This document shows, piece after piece, positions 8,813 through 16,028 of a stretch of 64,000 nucleotides of DNA (position 1 is the first letter of the stretch; each line of letters begins with the position of its first letter). Where the stretch lies: the NCBI GenBank assembly GCA_902761955.1, contig CACWMM010000004.1:10746-74745 (forward strand), written 5' to 3'. The notes beneath the pieces were generated by a model. That model was given only the letters and a program-made list of their open reading frames with translations, made no database searches and had not been told where the DNA came from. Source of the stretch: Parafannyhessea sp902761955. GTDB taxonomy: Bacteria > Actinomycetota > Coriobacteriia > Coriobacteriales > Atopobiaceae. Made by a program: the position numbers and the translations under genes.

Positions 8813-9547
8813 ATGTTCTCTCTGTTCTCGAACGGCCTGACGCTCTACCTTGCGTTCTTCCTGGTGCTGGCGGTTGGGCCGGCCGTGGCGCTCATGCGCT
8901 ACGTCTACAACCTGGACACGCTTGAGCGCGAGCCCGCGGGGCTCCTGCTTGCGCTCTTCTGGCGCGGGGTCATCGCGGCGCTTGCCGCCTCCGTGCTGGA
9001 GCAGGTGGGGATGGACGCGTTTGGCCTGCTCTCCGGTCTTGGACGGCAGGACCCGTGGTTCTTGCTGCTTTCCGACTTCGCCGTCGTCGGCGTAATAGAG
9101 GAGGCGTGCAAGTACGTGCTCATGGTGCGCACCACGTGGCACGACCCCAACTTCAACTGCAGGTACGACGGCGTGGTGTACGCGGTCGCCACGTCGCTCG
9201 GCTTTGCCGCGGCGGAAAACGTGACGTACGGCCTCGCCTACGGGCCGGGCGTGCTGCTTGGCCGCGCCATGATGGCGATCCCGGCGCACATGGGCTTTGC
9301 CGTCGTGTTCGGCTTCTTGTACGGGGAGGCGAAGCTCCTTTCGGTCCGCGGGCACCGCATAGGCGCCGGTCTGTGCGTCGCTTGCGGATACCTGCTCTCC
9401 GTGCTGCTGCACGGGCTCTACGACTCCACCGCGACGCTCTTTGGCAGCGGGGACGCCACGTTCCTTTTGGTGGTGGCCGTGATCTACCTCATCGTGTTCC
9501 CGGTTGTCCGCACGATGGCAAGGCACGACCGCCGCTTCCTGTACTAG
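8813..9547 (+). CDS. PrsW-family intramembrane protease-like protein
   Basis: A 244-residue membrane protein with about seven hydrophobic segments. It carries the PrsW signatures: the EExxK motif in VIEEACKYVLM, then YDGVVYAVATSLGFAAAENV, PAHMGFAVVFGFLYG and LLHGLYDS with conserved Glu and His residues. In B. subtilis PrsW cleaves the anti-sigma factor RsiW. A sigma/anti-sigma pair lies at 42-44 kb, but a link is only speculation. AAGGAGG lies just ahead of ATG 8813. The gene is divergent from the GT2/GT39 pair and convergent with the DUF4143 gene. Confidence 0.88.
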   Translation: MFSLFSNGLTLYLAFFLVLAVGPAVALMRYVYNLDTLEREPAGLLLALFWRGVIAALAASVLEQVGMDAFGLLSGLGRQDPWFLLLSDFAVVGVIEEACKYVLMVRTTWHDPNFNCRYDGVVYAVATSLGFAAAENVTYGLAYGPGVLLGRAMMAIPAHMGFAVVFGFLYGEAKLLSVRGHRIGAGLCVACGYLLSVLLHGLYDSTATLFGSGDATFLLVVAVIYLIVFPVVRTMARHDRRFLY

Positions 9548-9560
9548 CGCCGCGACCGCG

Positions 9561-10721
9561 CTACGGCATGGCGAGCCACGTCTCTGCGTTTCTCACCTGC
9601 ACGCCGTCCGCCTCGAAGTCTCCCTCCGCGCGTTCCACCACAAAGCGCCGCTCGGCTGGGATGCCGAGCTCGTCGCCCACGCTCGAAAGGTGCCGCGAAA
9701 AGCTGGGTCTGTAGGTTTTCGAAGACTTAATCTCTGCAAGCAGGCTCCCGTCGGGGTCGGTCAGGTCAATCAGGTCGACTTCGACTTTGCTCTCGTCGCG
9801 ATAGAAGTAGAGATCGGGCTCCCTGCCCGCGTTGAGGTGGGCCTTCATCCTCTCCTCGATCACGAGGTTCTCGAACACCATGCCCAGATAGGGGCTTCTC
9901 AGCAGCTGGTCAAGCGTTCTGATGCGCAGCAGGTAGCACAAAAGCCCCGTGTCATAGAAATAGAGCTTTGGCGTCTTGGTAAGTCTCTTGCGCAGGTTGG
10001 CATGATAAGGCCTCAGCCGAAACACGATGTAGCTCGATTCGAGCATTGACAGCCAGGAGCGTACTGATTCCCTCGAGACTCCGGCATCACTTGCCAGCCT
10101 GGATTCGTTGAGCAGGCTTCCGGCGCATTGTGCACACAGCTCCAGCAGGGTCCTGTAGGAAGAAAGGTCCCTCACGCCAAGGTAGCCTTGCACGTCGCGC
10201 TCCACGTACGTTCGGAGGTACGACGAGAAGAACGTGTCCTGCGGCATGTCAACGTCATAGAGGCGCGGATATCCTCCGCGAAACATGAAGAGGTCGGTCG
10301 TCAGGTTCGCCCTTGCGGACTTCGCCTCGGAAAACGACAGGGGCAGCAGCCTCAGCATACCGACCCGCCCAGCCAGCGATTGCGTTATCTGCTTAAGGAG
10401 AAGGAAGTTCTGCGATCCAGAGAGCACATACTGTCCTGTCTTGTTGGTCTCGTCGGAAGCGACTTGAATCATTGAGAAGAGCTCCGGGGCTAGCTGGGCC
10501 TCATCAATCACGAGCCGATTTGGCCTGCTCTCTATGAAGCCGACGGGATCCGCTAGGGCCTGTTGTCTGGTCTGCGGATTCTCCAGATTGACGTACTCGT
10601 AGTCGGGGAATACCTCCCGGACGAGGGTGGATTTGCCGCTCTGGCGTGGACCGGTGACCGAGACGATGGGAAACCAGGTCGATAGCTGAATGGCGTTAGA
10701 GGCCATGCTTCGTGGAATCAT
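9561..10721 (-). CDS. DUF4143 AAA-type ATPase
   Basis: A 386-residue protein with Walker A GPRQSGKST (Lys about 30), Walker B RLVIDEAQ, sensor-like VLSGSQNFLL, then the DUF4143 C-terminal half with LPLSFSEAK, YLRTYVERDVQG and FYRDESKVEVDLI, the last being like a PD-(D/E)XK core. Such proteins are common, variable accessory genes with no settled role; a nuclease-like C-terminus is often noted. ATG 10721 has GAGGAG; ATG 10706 is the alternative. The gene stands alone. Its upstream region holds six exact 23-bp-spaced repeats, and a second DUF4143 gene at 30831 has a different array. Confidence 0.9.
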   Translation of the reverse strand: MIPRSMASNAIQLSTWFPIVSVTGPRQSGKSTLVREVFPDYEYVNLENPQTRQQALADPVGFIESRPNRLVIDEAQLAPELFSMIQVASDETNKTGQYVLSGSQNFLLLKQITQSLAGRVGMLRLLPLSFSEAKSARANLTTDLFMFRGGYPRLYDVDMPQDTFFSSYLRTYVERDVQGYLGVRDLSSYRTLLELCAQCAGSLLNESRLASDAGVSRESVRSWLSMLESSYIVFRLRPYHANLRKRLTKTPKLYFYDTGLLCYLLRIRTLDQLLRSPYLGMVFENLVIEERMKAHLNAGREPDLYFYRDESKVEVDLIDLTDPDGSLLAEIKSSKTYRPSFSRHLSSVGDELGIPAERRFVVERAEGDFEADGVQVRNAETWLAMP

Positions 10722-10778
10722 CAGGTCTCCTCTTGTAACGCATGCCCGATTTATTGCACCTGGGATTGAATTACCGAA

Positions 10779-10916
10779 ATTGTAAGGTAGAGTACTCAGA
10801 GATTGCAAGGTAGATAATACCCTAATTGTAAGGTAAGAGAACTCGTAATTGTAAGGTAGAAGGCTCCGAGATTGTAAGGTGGATGGGTCCGCGATCGTAA
10901 GATGGTCCTCGTTCCG
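10779..10916. repeat. Tandem array, six 23-bp units upstream of the DUF4143 ATPase
   Basis: Units begin at 10779, 10802, 10825, 10848, 10871 and 10894, exactly 23 bases apart. The conserved core is ATTGTAAGGTAGA; the other ten positions are less conserved, and the last two units have drifted. In the direction of the ATPase gene the core reads TCTACCTTACAAT. The array ends about 58 bases upstream of the start codon and is strikingly AT-rich against its surroundings. It looks like an iteron or multi-operator array, but no binding protein is proven. Confidence 0.92.
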
Positions 10917-10965
10917 GTTGAAAAGCGTGGACCAGCCGCGTGGACCGAGCGTGGACCAAACGGCG

Positions 10966-11005
10966 CGAAAAAGAAAGCAGCCCAGAGACATGGCCCCTGG
11001 GCTGC
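10966..11005 (-). terminator. Terminator of the tRNA-Val gene
   Basis: On the minus strand GCAGCCCAG pairs with CTGGGCTGC (9 bp) and is followed by TTTCTTTTTCG. It begins 8 bases after the encoded CCA end. Confidence 0.85.
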
Positions 11006-11012
11006 GAATGTG

Positions 11013-11087
11013 TGGTGGGCGTTAGAAGATTTGAACTTCTGACCTCTTCCGTGTCAGGGAAGCGCTCTCCCCCTGAGCTAAACGCCC
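11013..11087 (-). tRNA. tRNA-Val(GAC)
   Basis: On the minus strand GGGCGTT and AACGCCC form the acceptor stem. D-stem GCTC...GAGC, anticodon stem CTTCC/GGAAG with loop CTGACAC (anticodon GAC, valine), and T-arm AGAAG-TTCAAAT-CTTCT are all intact. The CCA end is encoded (11015-11013). It has its own promoter and terminator. Confidence 0.95.
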
Positions 11088-11117
11088 GAATAGCTCGTCG
11101 CGACGCGACGAGAAAAC

Positions 11118-11146
11118 ACTCTATGGCAAACGCGCCTGGCTGACAA
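11118..11146 (-). promoter_or_regulatory. Promoter of tRNA-Val
   Basis: On the minus strand TTGTCA (11146-11141), a 17-base spacer and TAGAGT (11123-11118). The mature tRNA 5' end follows about 30 bases after the -10. Confidence 0.6.
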
Positions 11147-11246
11147 GCACGAAAGCAAGCAAAACGATTTCTCCTCAATTTCGTAACGTCCGGCCAGGCG
11201 CGTGTCGATTCTGTGGCACGGCACATTGCGGGTGCTATGGTAAGGC

Positions 11247-11315
11247 ATGCGCGTAGCGCAAAGCCGTCGCGGTCGGGTGCCCCACAACGCCATCCGCTGC
11301 GACATAAGGGTGTAG
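11247..11315 (+). CDS. Putative 22-residue leader peptide
   Basis: ATG 11247 opens 22 codons with six arginines, ending in TAG at 11313. A possible extended -10 (TGC-TATGGT, TATGGT at 11236-11241) ends only five bases before the ATG, which would give a leaderless transcript. The stop codon is five bases before an intrinsic terminator, and the DUF2798 gene starts 37 bases after that terminator. This order (short ORF, terminator, gene) is that of a transcription attenuator. It is an inference; a short non-coding RNA is the alternative. Confidence 0.35.
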   Translation: MRVAQSRRGRVPHNAIRCDIRV

Positions 11316-11320
11316 TTGGC

Positions 11321-11358
11321 AAAGCGTGCGGTTGCCCACGGGCGGCCGCACGCTTTTT
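11321..11358 (+). terminator. Intrinsic terminator inside the DUF2798 leader
   Basis: AAAGCGTGCGG pairs with CCGCACGCTTT around a 13-base loop and is followed by more T residues. No plus-strand gene other than the putative leader ORF lies upstream, so it ends either a small RNA or an attenuated leader transcript. Confidence 0.85.
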
Positions 11359-11395
11359 ATGTCGCGGGGGTCCGCGGCGGAAAGGGGAGAAGAGC

Positions 11396-11944
11396 ATGCC
11401 ACAAAACAGGAAGCAGGGGCTTATCTTTGGGATTCTGATGTCCGTCACGATGGCCTACGGCATGGAGGTCTACAACGTCGCGTGGAAGATGGGCATCCCC
11501 ACCATGCCGGGCGGGTTCTCGAACCTGACGAACGGCGTGTTTCTGGCGGCGCTGGCCGAGGCGTCGTACATGTGGCTGTTCGTGCTACTGTTCTCTAGCC
11601 TGTGGGGCACGCGCGGCGGGGCGGCCCTGGCACGGCGCATCGTGGACCCCGCAAGGGACGGCGCCCTTGTGCAGGGCGTCGCGCGGACGTGCTGCACCGT
11701 GCTCGTGATGTGCCCCACCATGAGCCTCGTGGCCACCATCCTGTTCAACGTCGTGCTTGGCGGCATGCCCGCGGCGCAGCTGCCGGCGATCTGGGTGGGC
11801 ACGGTCATCAAGAACTTCCCCATGGCGCTCTTGTGGAACCTCTTTGCGGCAGGCCCCGTGTCGCGCCTTGTGTTCGAGAAGTGCTTCTCGCACGTGGGCG
11901 AGCCCGCGGCGGCGTCGGGTGCCGTGCGGGAGGAGAGTGACTAG
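11396..11944 (+). CDS. DUF2798 membrane protein
   Basis: A 182-residue protein with four hydrophobic segments. The opening NRKQGLIFGILMSVTMAYGM and repeated pattern (a second MCPTMSLVATILFNVVL-like block after residue 100) match DUF2798 proteins, which are formed of two related helix pairs. The function of the family is unknown. AAAGGGGAGAAG precedes ATG 11396. The gene sits just downstream of an intrinsic terminator, so its expression may depend on read-through. The codon use is like its neighbours. Confidence 0.8.
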   Translation: MPQNRKQGLIFGILMSVTMAYGMEVYNVAWKMGIPTMPGGFSNLTNGVFLAALAEASYMWLFVLLFSSLWGTRGGAALARRIVDPARDGALVQGVARTCCTVLVMCPTMSLVATILFNVVLGGMPAAQLPAIWVGTVIKNFPMALLWNLFAAGPVSRLVFEKCFSHVGEPAAASGAVREESD

Positions 11945-11950
11945 TTAGGT

Positions 11951-11989
11951 GCGTTATTTGGTATAATGTAACGCATATAGCGTTACATT
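11951..11989 (+). promoter_or_regulatory. Toxin-antitoxin promoter and operator
   Basis: An extended -10 TGG-TATAAT (TATAAT at 11962-11967) is followed by AATGTAACGC-ATATA-GCGTTACATT (11965-11989), perfect 10-bp arms. A third half-site, GCGTTA, lies at 11951-11956. This fits cooperative binding by a RelB-type antitoxin. Confidence 0.75.
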
Positions 11990-12013
11990 AAGCTAGATTT
12001 CGAGGTGAAAAGT

Positions 12014-12310
12014 ATGGAGAAGACGGCAACACTCAACCTGCGCGTCAACCCCGATGTAAAGCGCGAGGCGGAGCAGGTACTTGACAGGCTGGGCATCCCG
12101 ATGTCGGTTGCGGTTACGATGTACCTCAAGCGAATCGCGCTCACGCATGGGATTCCGTTTCCTCTTACGATTCCCTCAGCACCCAGTTCCGTAGACGTGG
12201 AATCCATGAGTGATGCGGAGCTGATGGACCTTGTTAGGAAACGTGCCTCTGCCGCGGAGTCGAAGCCCGGCATCCCTGTATCGTTAGCGCGTAGCGAGTT
12301 GCTGTCATGA
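12014..12310 (+). CDS. RelB/DinJ-family antitoxin
   Basis: A 98-residue ribbon-helix-helix protein: TATLNLRVNPDVKREAEQVL gives the DNA-binding strand and first helix, and GIPMSVAVTMYLKRIALTHG the second helix, as in DinJ. The C-terminal half would wrap the toxin. GAGGTG six bases upstream fixes ATG 12014 over GTG 12005. Its stop overlaps the toxin start by four bases (ATGA), giving coupled translation with antitoxin first. The palindrome at 11965-11989 is the expected self-repression site. Confidence 0.9.
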   Translation: MEKTATLNLRVNPDVKREAEQVLDRLGIPMSVAVTMYLKRIALTHGIPFPLTIPSAPSSVDVESMSDAELMDLVRKRASAAESKPGIPVSLARSELLS

Positions 12311-12660
12311 ATCCCGAGGCGCTTGTGTACAGCGTCGAGCTTACTGATGGCGCAATGGAAGACTTAAGGGCGATTCGGGAGTACATTGCGGAAGAGCTGC
12401 AGTCTCCCACCTCTTCCCAGCGGACGGTCTCGGGAATCCTCGATGTTGCTGACCACTTGTCTTCGATGCCATTCCGAAATCGTAGAATAGCGACAACAAG
12501 TCAAGGGAACTCTATTCGTTCTGCCCGGTACAATAACTATCGCCTTCTTTATCTGGTTGAAGCGGAGAAGGTCATCGTATTTGCGGTGCTCTACAGCGCT
12601 TCAGATGTCGAGGGCAGGCTCGGGCGGATTCTAAGCAAGAATCCCGAGGCGCTTGACTAG
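12307..12660 (+). CDS. RelE/ParE-family toxin
   Basis: A 117-residue partner with the RelE/ParE fold: YSVELTDGAMEDLRAIREYI at the N-terminus, NRRIATTSQGNSIRSARYNNYRL in the core and VIVFAVLYSASDVEGRL at the end. RelE toxins cut ribosome-bound mRNA and ParE toxins poison gyrase; the presence of a DinJ-type antitoxin favours the RelE/YafQ-type group, but sequence alone does not decide. It overlaps the antitoxin gene and ends 30 bases from a convergent GntR gene. Confidence 0.85.
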   Translation: MNPEALVYSVELTDGAMEDLRAIREYIAEELQSPTSSQRTVSGILDVADHLSSMPFRNRRIATTSQGNSIRSARYNNYRLLYLVEAEKVIVFAVLYSASDVEGRLGRILSKNPEALD

Positions 12661-12690
12661 GAGCACTTGTTTTCGACTGCATCGCCCTCG

Positions 12691-13341
12691 CTACCAGGCC
12701 GCGAACCTCACGTTGTCCAGGGACCAGTGCACGTCGCGCACGTAGTCCTGCAGCGCGGCGCCGTCGCCCGCGCGAAAGAGCTCCAGCATGTGGCGGTGCT
12801 CCTCGTTCGCGGCGCGCATGTTGTCCAGGGCCTGCGCGTCGTCGCGCGCATACGAGCGCGAGGACAGCTGCCCCATGAGCTCGGACAGCGCCCTCTGCAG
12901 GCGGGCGTTGCCGCAGCGGTCGATGTAGCACTGGTGGAACTCGCGCTGCAGGTCGTAGTAGCGCTCCGTGAGCCCGCCCGCGATGGCCAGCTCCATTGAC
13001 TCGCACAGGAAGTCCATGTTCGCGAAGTCGGCCTCCGTCATGTGCGGCACGGCCAAAAGCGCGGCGCGCCCGTCAAGGGGGCCGAGCATCTCGAACACCT
13101 CGCGCGCGCTCTGCTCGTCAAAGCTCCGTACGCGAAACCCGCGGCGCGGCACGCCCTCCAGGTAGCCGTCGGCCTCAAGCTGGATGAGCGCCTCGCGCAC
13201 CGGCGTGCGGCTCACGCCCATGGCCTCGCTCACGGCAAGCTCGCCGATCTTCTCGCCCTGCGCAAGCTCCCCGCGCTCGATCCGCGCCTTCAGCTCTTGG
13301 TACACGCGCTGCTTCAGCGGCGCCGCGATGTGTCCCGCCAT
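12691..13341 (-). CDS. GntR-family regulator (FadR/FCD type)
   Basis: A 216-residue protein. The N-terminal winged helix reads IGELAVSEAMGVSRTPVREALIQLEADGYLE, and the all-helical FCD ligand domain follows (FEMLGPLDGRAALLAV ... EFHQCYIDRCGN ... EEHRHMLELFRAGDG) with His residues that usually hold a metal and a small carboxylate. It is divergent from the dimethylargininase gene. TTGTATACAA overlaps its own -10, and a near-identical site overlaps the -10 of the divergent gene, so it probably represses both (inference). GGGGGAC precedes ATG 13341. Confidence 0.9.
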   Translation of the reverse strand: MAGHIAAPLKQRVYQELKARIERGELAQGEKIGELAVSEAMGVSRTPVREALIQLEADGYLEGVPRRGFRVRSFDEQSAREVFEMLGPLDGRAALLAVPHMTEADFANMDFLCESMELAIAGGLTERYYDLQREFHQCYIDRCGNARLQRALSELMGQLSSRSYARDDAQALDNMRAANEEHRHMLELFRAGDGAALQDYVRDVHWSLDNVRFAAW

Positions 13342-13365
13342 AGAGTCCCCCTTCTGTCTCGCCTA

Positions 13366-13394
13366 ATTGTATACAAGCATGAGCGTGCGTGCAA
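13366..13394 (-). promoter_or_regulatory. gntR promoter with GntR operator
   Basis: On the minus strand TTGCAC (13394-13389), 17 bases, TACAAT (13371-13366). The perfect palindrome TTGTATACAA (13367-13376) overlaps the -10 and resembles operators of FCD-type GntR proteins. Confidence 0.65.
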
Positions 13395-13485
13395 TGGATG
13401 CAGCATGTGCAAACAGCCTTGCAAAACCGCATGTTTCAGCTGTATTACCGCTTGCAAAACAGCGCAATCCTTCCTTCGAATCTGC

Positions 13486-13516
13486 TTGACGCTCACGAAT
13501 TGTATTTTGTATACAT
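13486..13516 (+). promoter_or_regulatory. Dimethylargininase promoter with GntR operator
   Basis: TTGACG (13486-13491), an 18-base spacer and TATACA (13510-13515). The operator-like TTGTATACAT (13507-13516) covers the -10 and differs from the gntR site by one base. Confidence 0.65.
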
Positions 13517-13560
13517 AAAGCGTCACCACAAGAGCAAACGCAGGAGCGAAAGGATGACCC

Positions 13561-14346
13561 ATGGCAAGCAACTTCACCCACGCAATCGTCAGGCGCCCGT
13601 CGCACTCCGTGATCGACGGCATCGCGGACTTCACCAACAAGGGCAAGCCCGTGTACCAGAAGGCGATGGAGCAGCACGAGCAGTACGTCGAGGCGCTTAG
13701 GCAGGCCGGGCTCGAGGTCACGGTGCTGCCCGCGCTCGAGGACTACCCGGACTCCGTCTTCGTGGAGGACACCGCGGTCATCACGCCCAGCGGCGCCATA
13801 TCAGATCGCCCGGGCGCGCCCACCCGTCGCGAGGAGGCGGCGCTCATGCTGCCCACGCTGCGCGAGTTCTTCGCGGACGACCAGATCAAGGTCATGACCG
13901 AGCCCGCGACCCTCGAGGGCGGCGACGTCATGATGGTGGACGACCACTACTACGTCGGCCGCTCGCGCCGCACCAACGACGAGGGCTTCCGCCAGTTTAG
14001 CGGCTTCCTCGCGGAGTGGGGCTACACCGCCGAGCAGGTCCCCGTGGAGCACATCCTGCACCTCAAGACGGGCGGCACGTACGTGGAGGACGGAAACCTG
14101 CTGGTGAGCGGCGAGTTCAAGACGAAGCCCGCCTACCGGCGCGGCCAGTTCAGCATCTTCGAGGTGCCGGAGGAGGAGGCGTACGGCGCGGACTGCGTGC
14201 GCATCAACGACTACGTGGTGATGGCGAAGGGCTACCCGCGCGTGAAGGCGCAGCTCGAGGCTTGGGGCTACAAGATCATCGAGGTCGAGATGACGGAGTT
14301 CGAGAAGATCGACGGCTCCATCACGTGCCTGTCGCTGCGCTGGTAG
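13561..14346 (+). CDS. Dimethylarginine dimethylaminohydrolase (DDAH)-like enzyme
   Basis: A 261-residue member of the guanidino-group-modifying family, the length of DDAH rather than of the 400-residue arginine deiminase. Visible features are the substrate loop VFVEDTAVI, EPATLEGGDVMM, a His in HILHLKTGGTYV and a C-terminal catalytic Cys256 in DGSITCLSL. DDAH cleaves methylated arginine to citrulline and methylamines. A related hydrolase acting on free arginine cannot be excluded. AAAGGA precedes ATG 13561. It is followed by a basic-amino-acid antiporter gene. Confidence 0.88.
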   Translation: MASNFTHAIVRRPSHSVIDGIADFTNKGKPVYQKAMEQHEQYVEALRQAGLEVTVLPALEDYPDSVFVEDTAVITPSGAISDRPGAPTRREEAALMLPTLREFFADDQIKVMTEPATLEGGDVMMVDDHYYVGRSRRTNDEGFRQFSGFLAEWGYTAEQVPVEHILHLKTGGTYVEDGNLLVSGEFKTKPAYRRGQFSIFEVPEEEAYGADCVRINDYVVMAKGYPRVKAQLEAWGYKIIEVEMTEFEKIDGSITCLSLRW

Positions 14347-14366
14347 CGAAGGCGGGACCGCGGGGG

Positions 14367-14391
14367 GGACGGGCGTCGGGTGCGCCCGTCC
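14367..14391 (+). terminator. Hairpin between the DDAH and antiporter genes
   Basis: GGACGGGCG pairs with CGCCCGTCC (9 bp), followed by TTCTCGTTA. It may partly end transcription and lower antiporter expression. Confidence 0.6.
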
Positions 14392-14438
14392 TTCTCGTTA
14401 GGGGCATTTCGTTAAAAGACCTATGGGGGGAGAAGAAC

Positions 14439-15899
14439 ATGGCAGATTCGGCCGCGGCTGCCTCGCAACGCGAGGGCGGCATCGGGTTCTTCGGTCTGGT
14501 GGGACTGGTGGTGAGCTCGTGCATCGGCACGGGCGTGTTCGCGCTCACGGGGCAGCTTGCCCAGGTGGCCTCTCCGGGAGGCGTGCTGGTCTCGTGGCTC
14601 GTCGTGGGTGTTGGCTTCCTCATGCTTGCGCTCTCGCTCAACAACCTCGTCGTGAAGAAGCCCGAGCTCAGCAGCATATACGCATATGCGCAGGACGGCT
14701 TCGGGCCGTTTGCGGGCTTCGTGTCCGGCTGGGGGTACTGGCTGTCGGCATGGCTGGGCAACGTGGCGTTCGCCACGATCCTGGCCTCTACCATCGGGTT
14801 CTTCTTCCCGTACTTCCTCCCCGGCAACAACATAGGCTCCATCCTCTTGGGGTCGCTCGTCAACTGGGTGCTGGTCGTGCTCGTCATCCGCGGCGTCGAG
14901 AGCGCCTCGTTCCTGAACGCCCTCATCATGGTCGTGAAGGTTGCCGCGCTCGCCGTGTTCGTCCTTTTCTGCGGCGTCAGCTTCAAGGCCGGCGTGTTCA
15001 CGGCGGACTTCTGGGGCAACGTGCATGACGCCGCGGTCGCGGCCGGGACCGCGGGCAAGGGGGCTGCTCCTCTCGGCGACGTCGCGACGCAGATCAAGAA
15101 CTGCCTCATCACCATGATGTGGGTGTTCATCGGCGTCGAGGCCGCAAGCGTCGTCACGTCGCGTGCCAGGAGGCGCTCGGAGGCGGGAACCGCCACTGTC
15201 GTCGGCCTGCTGATCGTTGTGGCCGTCTACCTGGGCGCATCGCTGCTTCCGTATGGCGTCATGCCGTACCAGAAGGTCGCGAAGCTCAGCTATCCCGCCA
15301 TGCTGTACGTGTTCGAGAAGGTCGCGCCCGGCTGGGGCGGTGCGTTCATCGCAATCGCGATGCTGGTGTCGGGCTTTGGCTGCTGGCTCTCGTTCACGCT
15401 GCTTCCCGCCGAGGTCACCCAGCGCATGTCCGAAGACCACCTGCTCGGTTCGTGGTGGGGAAGGCTCAACGGTCACGGCGCGCCGCGCAACTCGCTGGTT
15501 GTCGTGGGCGTATGCACCCAGCTGTTCATGGCGTCGCTGCTCTTCACGCAGGACGCGTACAACTTTGCGCTGTCCATGTGCACGGTGTCGATCGCCATCA
15601 CGTGGGCGCTCGCCGCGGCGTTCCAGGCCAAGCTCTCCCTCGAGCGCCACGAGGCCGGCCAGGCGGTCATCGGCCTTGTCGCGACGGTCTTCCTTGTGGT
15701 GGGCACCGTCCTCAGCGGCTGGCAGTACCTGCTCATGTGCTGCCTGGGCTACATCCCCGGCCTGTTCTTCTTCGTCGCGGGCCGCAGGGAGGCCGGCAAG
15801 AGCGTCTTCGCAAGGCAGGACGTGACCGTCGCTATAATCATCGTGGCGGCTGCGATAGCGGCCGTGGTCCTTCTCGCCCTGGGCGTGATGAGCTTCTGA
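14439..15899 (+). CDS. APC-superfamily basic amino acid antiporter (ArcD/YdgI-like)
   Basis: A 486-residue protein with about 12-13 membrane helices. The first helix carries SSCIGTGVFALTG, the APC substrate motif, and helix 6-7 has MMWVFIGVEAASVVTSRARRRSE as in arginine/ornithine antiporters. It likely exchanges arginine or a methylarginine for ornithine or citrulline, which fits the DDAH gene upstream; the exact substrates are inferred. GGGGGGAGAAG precedes ATG 14439. A clear terminator lies 30 bases after the stop. Confidence 0.88.
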   Translation: MADSAAAASQREGGIGFFGLVGLVVSSCIGTGVFALTGQLAQVASPGGVLVSWLVVGVGFLMLALSLNNLVVKKPELSSIYAYAQDGFGPFAGFVSGWGYWLSAWLGNVAFATILASTIGFFFPYFLPGNNIGSILLGSLVNWVLVVLVIRGVESASFLNALIMVVKVAALAVFVLFCGVSFKAGVFTADFWGNVHDAAVAAGTAGKGAAPLGDVATQIKNCLITMMWVFIGVEAASVVTSRARRRSEAGTATVVGLLIVVAVYLGASLLPYGVMPYQKVAKLSYPAMLYVFEKVAPGWGGAFIAIAMLVSGFGCWLSFTLLPAEVTQRMSEDHLLGSWWGRLNGHGAPRNSLVVVGVCTQLFMASLLFTQDAYNFALSMCTVSIAITWALAAAFQAKLSLERHEAGQAVIGLVATVFLVVGTVLSGWQYLLMCCLGYIPGLFFFVAGRREAGKSVFARQDVTVAIIIVAAAIAAVVLLALGVMSF

Positions 15900-15928
15900 G
15901 CCAGAGGAGAAGAACGACTTCCCTTGCT

Positions 15929-15958
15929 GGAGGGTCGCCTTGCGCGGCCCTCCTTTTT
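15929..15958 (+). terminator. Intrinsic terminator of the antiporter gene
   Basis: GGAGGG and CCCTCC pair around a 13-base region that can pair further (CGC/GCG), followed by TTTTT. Confidence 0.85.
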
Positions 15959-15975
15959 CTGGCGCAGTTTTTCAA

Positions 15976-16011
15976 CGAACGCTTGTTCGAATTAGATCCG
16001 TCCGCTACAAT
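15976..16011 (+). promoter_or_regulatory. LexA (SOS) box and promoter of the uvrA-like gene
   Basis: CGAACGCTTGTTCG (15976-15989) matches the Gram-positive/actinobacterial LexA consensus CGAAC-N4-GTTCG. It overlaps a -35 TTGTTC (15983-15988), placed 17 bases before -10 TACAAT (16006-16011). Confidence 0.85.
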
Positions 16012-16028
16012 CGTTTGAAAGGCGAACG

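Noticed and set aside
10779..10916. CRISPR or attachment-site array
   Set aside because: The units are only 23 bases with no spacers of 25 or more bases, and no cas or integrase gene is near.
11205..11358. Known riboswitch (SAM, cobalamin, ZTP, fluoride and others) or SRP/6S RNA
   Set aside because: I compared the conserved cores that I know and none fitted; only the terminator and short ORF are supported.
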